This document shows, one piece after another, positions 34,846 to 41,409 of a stretch of DNA of 64,000 nt. The position numbers and the translations under genes are program-made. The DNA lies in contig NZ_JAPFPY010000017.1 in the NCBI RefSeq assembly GCF_026240945.1, positions 62,001-126,000 on the forward strand, in the 5' to 3' direction. The stretch comes from Mycolicibacterium sp. J2 (GTDB lineage: Bacteria; Actinomycetota; Actinomycetes; Mycobacteriales; Mycobacteriaceae). The notes under the pieces are model-generated. The model was not told where the DNA came from. It did no database searches and worked only from the letters and a program-made list of their open reading frames with translations. Each line of letters starts with the position of its first letter. Within the stretch, counting starts at the first letter, position 1.

Positions 34846-35520
34846 GTGGACGAGATCCTGGCCAGGGCCGGAATCTTCCAAGGAGTCGAACCCACTGCGG
34901 TCGCGGCACTGACCAAACAGCTGCAGCCCGTCGACTTCCCGCGCGGACACACCGTGTTCGCCGAGGGCGAGCCCGGCGACCGGCTGTACATCATCACGTC
35001 CGGCAAGGTGAAGATCGGCCGCCGCTCGCCCGACGGGCGGGAGAACCTGCTGACCATCATGGGTCCGTCGGACATGTTCGGTGAGCTCTCGATCTTCGAC
35101 CCGGGTCCGCGGACGTCCAGCGCCACCACCATCACCGAGGTGCGCGCGGTGTCGATGGACCGTGAGGCGTTGCGCGCCTGGATCGCCGACCGCCCCGAGA
35201 TCGCCGAGCAGCTGCTGCGGGTGTTGGCCCGCCGCCTGCGCCGCACCAACAACAACCTCGCCGACCTGATCTTCACCGATGTGCCCGGGCGGGTGGCCAA
35301 GCAGCTGCTGCAGCTCGCGCAGCGGTTCGGCACCCAGGAGGGCGGCGCGCTGCGTGTCACCCACGACCTGACCCAGGAGGAGATCGCCCAGCTGGTCGGT
35401 GCCTCCCGCGAGACCGTCAACAAGGCGCTGGCCGATTTCGCCCACCGCGGCTGGATCCGGCTGGAGGGCAAGAGCGTGCTGATCAGCGACAGCGAGCGGC
35501 TCGCTCGCCGAGCGCGGTAG
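34846..35520 (+). CDS. crp: cAMP receptor protein
   Basis: Global cAMP-responsive regulator, 224 residues, equivalent to Rv3676. The cyclic-nucleotide domain (about 10-120) holds the binding cassette MFGELSIFDPGPRTSSA, a long dimer helix follows, and the winged helix has the recognition helix GASRETVNKAL. GTG start after AGAGGGG. Its stop codon (35518-35520) lies inside the first unit of a 28-bp tandem repeat. The IS481-type element inserted about 120 bases downstream, after the coding region, so the protein is intact. Confidence 0.95.
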   Translation: MDEILARAGIFQGVEPTAVAALTKQLQPVDFPRGHTVFAEGEPGDRLYIITSGKVKIGRRSPDGRENLLTIMGPSDMFGELSIFDPGPRTSSATTITEVRAVSMDREALRAWIADRPEIAEQLLRVLARRLRRTNNNLADLIFTDVPGRVAKQLLQLAQRFGTQEGGALRVTHDLTQEEIAQLVGASRETVNKALADFAHRGWIRLEGKSVLISDSERLARRAR

Positions 35521-35592
35521 CGCGAGCATCCAGCACCGAGCGCGGTAGCGCGAGCATCCAGCACCGAGCGCGGTAGCGCGAGCATCCAGCAC
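35509..35592. repeat. Tandem repeat at the crp 3' end, three 28-bp units
   Basis: Units 35509-35536, 35537-35564 and 35565-35592 are identical and begin CGAGCGCGGTAGCGCGAGCA; a partial fourth follows. The first unit contains the last crp codons and the TAG stop. Each unit can form a short GCGC/GCGC hairpin. Confidence 0.88.
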
Positions 35593-35624
35593 CGAGCGCG
35601 CGGACTGCGATCTGTGGAGTGCCA

Positions 35625-35640
35625 ACCGTAACCATTACGG
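35625..35640 (+). repeat. Left 16-bp direct repeat flanking the IS481-type element
   Basis: ACCGTAACCATTACGG, identical to 36980-36995. The motif is itself palindromic (CCGTAA/TTACGG). Confidence 0.8.
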
Positions 35641-36979
35641 TCTCCTGTTTCGGGACATCGCTGACACATGTATGTCTCGGGACATCGCTGACACCTGGGT
35701 AGGGCGTGGACCAGCATGGTTCATGGCCCAGAAGGTGACGGCGATGGACATTCGCATGGCGGCGGGGTTGGCCGGGCAGATCGACAATGTGGCGCAGTTC
35801 TGCCGCCGTGAGGGCATCAGCAGAGAAACGTTCTACAAGTGGCAGCGACGGTTCCTGCAGCACGGTGTGCCCGGGCTGCAGGAACGGTCCCGCCGGCCGA
35901 ATCGCAGCCCGAATCAGGCCAGCACGGCGGTGGAGAAGCTGGTCCTGGACCGGCGTGAACGGCTTGTGAAAGACGGTCTTGATCACGGGCCGGAAGCCAT
36001 CGTGTGGGCTCTGCGCGACGACAGTGCCGTCGATGCGGCTGCGGTGCCATCACGGTCGACGGTGTGGCGGATTTTGGCCCGCCACGGTGTGATCACCGCG
36101 CAGCCGCAGAAACGACCGAAATCAGCGACCAAGCGATTCTGCTTCACCCGGCCCAACGAGTGTTGGCAATCGGATTGGACGCAATGGCATCTCGGCGATG
36201 GCACTCTCGTCGCGATCGCGGGCACTCTAGATGATCACTCGCGATACCTGGTGGGATTGCGCGCAACCCTAGGTGCTGCCGATGCGGAGTTGGTCTGGTC
36301 GGTCATCATGGCCGGCATCGACGAGTGCGGTATCCCGTCAATGTCATTGACCGACAACGGAGTGGTCTACACCGGTCGACTCCGCGGCTACGAGTCGGTC
36401 TTCGAAATCAACATGCGCGCGTTGGGCACCCACACTGTCAATTCCACTCCCTACCACCCCCAAACCTGCGGCAAAATCGAACGATTTTGGCAGACGTTGA
36501 AGAAGTGGCTACGGGCGCAACCCGCGCCGGCAACGGTCGCCGATCTCAACACGCTTCTGGACTGGTTCCGCAACTTCTACAACCATCACCGTCGCCACCG
36601 AGCCCACCACGGCGCCACCCCAGCGGTGGTGTTCACCGCGACCGAAGCCGCACGGCCCAGCGTGCGACCGCTGCCGGCACCAGTCTTTGTCACCTGCACC
36701 ACCGTCGATAAGAAGACCGGGCGGCTGTTCGTCGCGCCCTACGACATCAACGTAGGCCTGCGCTGGGCCGGTCACCAATGTCACGCCATCCGCGATGGCG
36801 AGCACATCGTCATCTTCAGCGGCAACCGACTCGTGCGCGCACTCACCGCCGACCCCACCCGCAGGTACCAGCCTGGCGATAAAAACACCCGAAGCTATCG
36901 CCTCAGAGAACCCCAACCGGCACCATGAGTGTCAGCGATGTCCCGAGACATAAGTGTCAACGATGTCCCGAGACACGAC
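35641..36979 (+). mobile_element. IS481-family insertion sequence with doubled terminal repeats
   Basis: One transposase gene between unusual ends. Each end carries two tandem copies of a 22-bp repeat beginning TGTCTCGGGACATCGCTGAC: 35646-35667 and 35673-35694 on the left, inverted at 36929-36950 and 36954-36975 on the right. The inner pair is identical (22 of 22), the outer pair matches at 20 of 22. A 16-bp direct repeat flanks the element. Joining the flanks at this repeat restores a long hairpin between crp and the next gene, so the insertion disrupted a probable terminator. Confidence 0.8.
35723..36928 (+). CDS. IS481-family transposase
   Basis: DDE transposase of 401 residues. The N-terminal helix-turn-helix is NVAQFCRREGISRETFYKW. 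The rve-type core has Asp in CWQSDWTQW, Asp in SLTDNGVVY and Glu in CGKIERFWQTLKKW, and the C-terminal FYNHHRRHRAHHGATPAVVF is typical for IS481. ATG 35723 (MAQKVTAMDIRMA) fits the family; ATG 35672 lies inside the terminal repeat. The gene is intact and its stop directly abuts the inner right repeat, so the element may be mobile. Confidence 0.9.
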   Translation: MAQKVTAMDIRMAAGLAGQIDNVAQFCRREGISRETFYKWQRRFLQHGVPGLQERSRRPNRSPNQASTAVEKLVLDRRERLVKDGLDHGPEAIVWALRDDSAVDAAAVPSRSTVWRILARHGVITAQPQKRPKSATKRFCFTRPNECWQSDWTQWHLGDGTLVAIAGTLDDHSRYLVGLRATLGAADAELVWSVIMAGIDECGIPSMSLTDNGVVYTGRLRGYESVFEINMRALGTHTVNSTPYHPQTCGKIERFWQTLKKWLRAQPAPATVADLNTLLDWFRNFYNHHRRHRAHHGATPAVVFTATEAARPSVRPLPAPVFVTCTTVDKKTGRLFVAPYDINVGLRWAGHQCHAIRDGEHIVIFSGNRLVRALTADPTRRYQPGDKNTRSYRLREPQPAP

Positions 36980-36995
36980 ACCGTAACCATTACGG
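36980..36995 (+). repeat. Right 16-bp direct repeat flanking the IS481-type element
   Basis: Second copy of ACCGTAACCATTACGG. It is followed by GTAACACTCC, the other arm of the pre-insertion hairpin (GGAGTG at 35616-35621). Confidence 0.8.
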
Positions 36996-37010
36996 GTAAC
37001 ACTCCATAGG

Positions 37011-37799
37011 TCACGCTCTGAGATAGTCCAGCTGCGCCTGGGTCGACTTCTCGGCCGCCTCCCACAACTTGGTGTCGACGTCGGTGTAGACGTGCTCCAC
37101 GATCTGCCGTGCGGTGGCGTCCTCCCCCAGCACCCGCAGCGCCGCCCGGACCTGGTTCAACCGGTCTTCGCGGTGAGCCAGGTATGCCGCACTCACCGCG
37201 GCCAGATCATCGAGCTCCGGACCGTGGCCGGGCAGCACCTTCCGGTGACCCAGTCCCTGCAGCCGGCGCAATGAATCGAGGTAGGCGCCCAGGCTGCCGT
37301 CTTCGTTGTCGATGACGGTGGTGCCACGGCCCAGCACGGTGTCCGCGGTCAGCACGGCACCTCCCCCGCCGCCGGCATCGTCGACCAGAAATGACAGGGA
37401 GTCGCTGGTGTGCCCGGGCGTGGCCATGACCGTGATGCGCAGGCCCGCGGCATCGATCACCTCACCGTCGGTCAGCGGTCCGCCCAGACCCCGCAGGAAA
37501 CCGCTGCCCACCGCGCGGACCACCGCGCCGGTGCGCTCGACGATCGCGTCGATACCGCCGGTGTGGTCCTCGTGTTTGTGGCTGATGAGCACCAGCGCGA
37601 TCTTCCCGAGGTCGGCCAGCCGGCCGATATGGTCGGCGTCGTCGGGACCGGGGTCGACGATCACCATCTCGTCGCTGCCCGGCCCGCGCAGCACCCAGGT
37701 GTTGGTGCCGTCCAGCGTCATGATCCCGGGGTTGTCACACAGCAGCACCGAGGCCGTGTCCGTCACCGGCCGCAGCACGCCGTACGCGGGATGGGTCAT
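37011..37799 (-). CDS. Metallo-beta-lactamase-fold hydrolase, Rv3677c-like
   Basis: Glyoxalase II/RNase Z-type hydrolase of 262 residues. The binuclear zinc motif is SHKHEDHTGG, with further ligands in VMATPGHTSDSLSF, TADTVLGRG and VLPGHGP. The C-terminal helices (AHREDRLNQVRAALR) resemble LACTB2-like proteins, which act on RNA or thioesters. A direct beta-lactam role is unlikely because no signal peptide is present. The gene is convergent with crp and separated from ridA by a 31-bp tandem repeat; it probably shares a transcript with ridA. Substrate unknown. Confidence 0.85.
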   Translation of the reverse strand: MTHPAYGVLRPVTDTASVLLCDNPGIMTLDGTNTWVLRGPGSDEMVIVDPGPDDADHIGRLADLGKIALVLISHKHEDHTGGIDAIVERTGAVVRAVGSGFLRGLGGPLTDGEVIDAAGLRITVMATPGHTSDSLSFLVDDAGGGGGAVLTADTVLGRGTTVIDNEDGSLGAYLDSLRRLQGLGHRKVLPGHGPELDDLAAVSAAYLAHREDRLNQVRAALRVLGEDATARQIVEHVYTDVDTKLWEAAEKSTQAQLDYLRA

Positions 37800-37823
37800 G
37801 ACGCGTTACGCAACCTCTCGGTC

Positions 37824-37941
37824 GATGCTCGGTCGCTTACGCGACCTCCCGGCTGATGCTCGGTCGCTTACGCGACCTCCCTGCTGATGCTCGATCGCTT
37901 ACGCGACCTCCCGGCTGATGCTCGGTCGCTTACGCGACCTC
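37824..37941. repeat. Tandem repeat between ridA and the beta-lactamase-fold gene, about four 31-bp units
   Basis: Units start at 37824, 37855, 37886 and 37917 (the last partial, 25 bases) and read GATGCTCGGTCGCTTACGCG at the start. The unit nearest ridA includes its TAA stop; in ridA orientation each unit has the hairpin GGTCGC-GTAA-GCGACC with a stop codon in the loop. A degenerate copy precedes 37824. Confidence 0.88.
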
Positions 37942-38388
37942 GACGATAATCTCGACCTCGACCGGTGCATTGCGCGGCAACTCGGACACGCCGACAGCCG
38001 ACCGGGCGTGGGCTCCGGCGTCGCCGAACACCTCACCGAACAGCTCGGAGGCGCCGTTGACGACGCCCGGCTGACCGGCGAAACCCGGTGCGGACGAGAC
38101 GAATCCGACGACCTTGACCACCTTGACCACCGCGTCGATGCCGACCAGCGAGTGCACCGCGGCCAACGCATTGAGACCACAGACCCGGGCCAGCTCGTTG
38201 GCCCGCTCGGGGGTGACCTCGGCACCGACCTTGCCGGTGGCCAGCAACTCACCGTCGGCGATGGGCAGCTGCCCCGCGGTATAGACCAGGTTGCCGGTGC
38301 GGGTCGCGGGCACATAGGCGGCCAACGGAGCGACCACGGCGGGCAACTCGATACCGAGTTCAGCCAGTCGGGCGGACCAGCCGCTCAC
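37930..38388 (-). CDS. RidA-family protein, Rv3678c-like
   Basis: Protein of 152 residues of the YjgF/YER057c/UK114 superfamily. Such trimeric enzymes deaminate reactive enamine/imine products of PLP enzymes. Recognisable parts are LVYTAGQLPIADGEL, the central VCGLNALAAVHSLVG and the end PRNAPVEVEIIVEVA. The substrate-carboxylate-binding Arg found in true RidA (between strands 5 and 6) is not evident, so it may belong to another Rid subgroup. GTG start overlaps the DUF4177 stop by four bases. The 3' end has been duplicated into a tandem repeat. Confidence 0.82.
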   Translation of the reverse strand: MSGWSARLAELGIELPAVVAPLAAYVPATRTGNLVYTAGQLPIADGELLATGKVGAEVTPERANELARVCGLNALAAVHSLVGIDAVVKVVKVVGFVSSAPGFAGQPGVVNGASELFGEVFGDAGAHARSAVGVSELPRNAPVEVEIIVEVA

Positions 38389-38546
38389 TTCGGCCGCTTG
38401 AGGTAAGCCACGTGCTGCTCACCGGTGGGCCCGGGCAGCACCGACACCAACTCCCAACCGTCGGCACCCCACTGGTCCAGGATCTGCTTGGTGGCATGGG
38501 TCAGCAACGGGACGGTGGCGTATTCCCACTTCTTCACTTCGCTCAC
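38385..38546 (-). CDS. DUF4177 small protein, Rv3678A-like
   Basis: Fifty-three residues from GTG 38546 (VSEVKKWEYATVPLL) to a stop overlapping ridA as GTGA. The middle ILDQWGADGWELVSV and the end GEQHVAYLKRP match the DUF4177 pattern. Mycobacteria keep a gene of this size in this position. Its function is unknown; the tight coupling suggests that it works with the RidA-family protein. The coding potential is clear despite the short length. Confidence 0.82.
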   Translation of the reverse strand: MSEVKKWEYATVPLLTHATKQILDQWGADGWELVSVLPGPTGEQHVAYLKRPK

Positions 38547-38617
38547 GCCGCCCACCTTGTCAGTTCGCTCATGCAGCAGAGCTTATCCGGAGCGCATCGC
38601 CTCACAGTTAGCATGCA

Positions 38618-39640
38618 GTGGTGGACCCTGCACCCAACCCGGTCGGCTGGCCAGCTCGCCTGACCGAGGCCCGCCTGCATTTCGTGTCGGGCAAGGGCGG
38701 TACCGGCAAATCAACCGTCGCCGCAGCCCTGGCCCTGGCCCTGGCCTCGGGCGGACGCAAGGTGCTGCTGGTCGAGGTCGAGGGACGCCAGGGCATCGCC
38801 CAGCTCTTCGACGTGCCACCGCTGCCGTATCAAGAGGTCAAGGTCGCCACCGCCGAGGGCGGCGGCCAGGTCAACGCCCTGGCCATCGACACCGAAGCTG
38901 CGTTCCTCGAATACCTCGACATGTTCTACAACCTGGGCATCGCCGGCCGAGCGATGCGCCGCATCGGCGCCGTCGAGTTCGCCACCACGATCGCCCCCGG
39001 CCTACGCGATGTGCTGCTCACCGGGAAGATCAAAGAAATCGTGGTGCGCGGAAACAAGCCGGCCAAGTCCGGGCAGACCGTATACGACGCCATCGTCGTC
39101 GACGCGCCGCCGACGGGCCGGATCTCCCGTTTCCTCGACGTCACCAAGGCGGTGTCCGAGCTGGCCAAGGGCGGCCCCGTGCACTCCCAGGCCGAGGGGG
39201 TGGTCACGATCCTGCACTCGCCCCTGACCGCGGTGCATCTGGTGACGCTGCTGGAGGCCTTGCCGGTCCAAGAGACCCTGGAGGCGATCGAGGAGTTGCG
39301 TGAACTGGAGCTGCCGATCGGCAGTGTCATCGTCAACCGCAACATCCCGACATACTTGCCCGCCGACGCACTCGCCAAGGCCACCGAAGGCGACATCGAC
39401 GCCGACGCGGTCCGGGCGGGATTCGAGAAGGTGGGAATCACGTTGTCCGACAGCGATTTTGCGGGTTTGCTCACCGAATCGATCCAGCACGCCACGTTGA
39501 TCGCCGCCCGCGCGGAGAGCGCCGAACAGCTGCGGCAGCTCGACGTCGCCCGCCTGGACCTGCCGACCATCTCCGACGGTGTGGACCTCGGCAGCCTGTA
39601 CGAGCTGGCCGAGGCGCTCGCCCAACAGGGAGTGAGGTAA
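38618..39640 (+). CDS. bagA: Get3/ArsA-like ATPase A, Rv3679-like
   Basis: P-loop ATPase of 340 residues of the bacterial Get3-like pair (BagA in M. tuberculosis, linked to glycerol metabolism). The deviant Walker A is HFVSGKGGTGKSTVAAAL, the switch region IVVDAPPTGRISRFLD. The start is one of two adjacent GTG codons (38618 or 38621). The partner gene follows after five bases. No arsenic genes are nearby, which argues against arsenite transport; the pair probably forms a heteromeric complex. Confidence 0.88.
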   Translation: MVDPAPNPVGWPARLTEARLHFVSGKGGTGKSTVAAALALALASGGRKVLLVEVEGRQGIAQLFDVPPLPYQEVKVATAEGGGQVNALAIDTEAAFLEYLDMFYNLGIAGRAMRRIGAVEFATTIAPGLRDVLLTGKIKEIVVRGNKPAKSGQTVYDAIVVDAPPTGRISRFLDVTKAVSELAKGGPVHSQAEGVVTILHSPLTAVHLVTLLEALPVQETLEAIEELRELELPIGSVIVNRNIPTYLPADALAKATEGDIDADAVRAGFEKVGITLSDSDFAGLLTESIQHATLIAARAESAEQLRQLDVARLDLPTISDGVDLGSLYELAEALAQQGVR

Positions 39641-39645
39641 CAACC

Positions 39646-40776
39646 ATGAGCAGCACACCCCCCACGCTCAACCTGGGCGCCATCCTGACCGACACGTCCA
39701 ACCGTGTCGTGGTGTGTTGCGGCGCAGGAGGTGTCGGCAAGACCACCACGGCCGCGGCGATGGCGCTGCGCGCCGCCGAGTACGGCCGCACCGTGGTGGT
39801 GCTGACCATCGATCCGGCCAAGCGGCTGGCGCAGGCCCTGGGCATCGAGAGCCTCGGCAACACCCCGCAGCGGGTACCGCTGGCTCCTGAGGTTCCTGGC
39901 GAACTGCACGCCATGATGCTGGATATGCGGCGCACCTTCGACGAGATGGTGCTGCAGTACTCCGGTACCGACCGCGCGGACGCGATCCTGGAGAACCAGT
40001 TCTACCAAACGGTGGCCACCTCATTGGCCGGCACGCAGGAGTACATGGCGATGGAGAAGCTCGGCCAACTGCTGGCCGAGGACAAGTGGGATCTGGTGGT
40101 GGTCGATACACCGCCGTCCCGCAATGCCCTGGACTTCCTGGACGCCCCGAAGCGGCTCGGCAGCTTCATGGACAGCCGGCTGTGGCGGCTGCTGCTCGCG
40201 CCGGGCCGCGGCATCGGCCGCATCGTGACAGGCGCAGTGGGACTGGCCATGAAGGGCATGTCGACCGTCCTGGGATCTCAGATGCTCTCGGATGCGGCCG
40301 GATTCGTGCAGTCACTGGACGCCACCTTCGGCGGTTTCCGGGAGAAGGCGGACCGCACCTATGAGCTGCTGAAGCGCAGGGGCACCCAGTTCGTGGTGGT
40401 CTCGGCCGCCGAACCGGATGCGCTGCGCGAGGCGTCGTTCTTCATCGACCGGCTGTCCCAGGAGAACATGCCGCTGGCCGGGATGATCCTCAACCGCACC
40501 CATCCGACGCTCAGCAGCCTGCCCGGGGAGAAGGCCGAGGTGGCGGCCGACCAGTTGGACGCACAGGCGCCGGGCGGACTGGCCGCGGCGGTGCTGCGGA
40601 TTCACGCGGCCCGAGCGACCACCGCCAAGCGGGAGGTGCGGCTGCTGGGCCGGTTCACCGGCGCCAACCCGCATGTCGCGATCGTCGGGGTGCCGTCGTT
40701 ACCGTTCGACGTCTCGGACTTGGAAGCGCTGCGGGCGATCGGTGATCAGCTGACCGGTGTCGGCGAATCCGCGTGA
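39646..40776 (+). CDS. bagB: Get3/ArsA-like ATPase B, Rv3680-like
   Basis: Second ATPase of the pair, 376 residues. Walker A is VVCCGAGGVGKTTTAAAMAL, followed by VVLTIDPAKRLAQALG and the switch VVVDTPPSRNALDFLD, which are close to ArsA/Get3. A hydrophobic central segment (VTGAVGLAMKGMSTVLG) could bind client peptides as in Get3. It is in an operon with the A subunit and convergent with whiB4. The sequence is intact. Confidence 0.88.
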   Translation: MSSTPPTLNLGAILTDTSNRVVVCCGAGGVGKTTTAAAMALRAAEYGRTVVVLTIDPAKRLAQALGIESLGNTPQRVPLAPEVPGELHAMMLDMRRTFDEMVLQYSGTDRADAILENQFYQTVATSLAGTQEYMAMEKLGQLLAEDKWDLVVVDTPPSRNALDFLDAPKRLGSFMDSRLWRLLLAPGRGIGRIVTGAVGLAMKGMSTVLGSQMLSDAAGFVQSLDATFGGFREKADRTYELLKRRGTQFVVVSAAEPDALREASFFIDRLSQENMPLAGMILNRTHPTLSSLPGEKAEVAADQLDAQAPGGLAAAVLRIHAARATTAKREVRLLGRFTGANPHVAIVGVPSLPFDVSDLEALRAIGDQLTGVGESA

Positions 40777-40827
40777 AAACGGCGTTTACCCCGCGAAACG
40801 CGGGGTAAACGTCAAGTTGGTGGAGGC

Positions 40828-41184
40828 TCAGACGGCGCTGCGGTGCTTGCGCTGAGCGGCGAAGAAATCGGCCCAGGACACCACCTCGGGGTGCTGCTTG
40901 AGCAGGGCTCGGCGCTGACGCTCGGTCATCCCGCCCCACACCCCGAATTCGACCCGGTTGTCCAGCGCATCGGCGCCGCACTCGGCGATCACCGGGCAGT
41001 GCCGGCAGATCACCGCGGCCTTGCGCTGCGCGGCGCCGCGGACGAACAGCTCGTCCGGGTCCGCCTGCCGGCAGCGGGCCTGGGATACCCACGCGATGCG
41101 GGCTTCAGCCTCGGCACTGTGTGTGGCACTGCCGGGTTGCTGGCCCGTACCCGTATGGCGTATTGCAGTCGACGGAACTGACAT
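40828..41184 (-). CDS. whiB4: WhiB4 iron-sulfur regulator
   Basis: Redox-responsive WhiB protein of 118 residues equivalent to Rv3681c. Four cluster-binding Cys are present (Cys38, Cys60, Cys63, Cys69 in ARCRQ and CRHCPVIAEC), then the GVWGG turn and the basic C-terminal helix (RQRRALLKQHPE). ATG 41184 gives the length of the M. tuberculosis protein; a longer frame to 41217 exists. In M. tuberculosis the apo/oxidised form binds DNA and controls oxidative-stress genes. It is divergent from ponA2. Confidence 0.92.
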   Translation of the reverse strand: MSVPSTAIRHTGTGQQPGSATHSAEAEARIAWVSQARCRQADPDELFVRGAAQRKAAVICRHCPVIAECGADALDNRVEFGVWGGMTERQRRALLKQHPEVVSWADFFAAQRKHRSAV

Positions 41185-41409
41185 CAGCAACCCTTTCCCT
41201 CCGGCCGGCGAGATCACTAGTGCGATCTACGCCACATTGCGTCCAATAGTGTTACCTGAATCGCACTGTGTGTCCAAGCTAGGTGGTCAGAGGGGTTTTA
41301 CGCAACAGTCAGATCACGATTTTTTGGGACGGGCGTGCCGCCGGGCCGCCCGTCGTACAAACGCACCGCTCGGCGGCCCTGCCAGGAAGGTCTGGTTAGT
41401 CTGTTACCC

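Noticed and set aside
35509..37941. CRISPR-like appearance of the 28-31 bp repeat arrays
   Set aside because: The units are contiguous without spacers and overlap gene ends; no cas genes are nearby.
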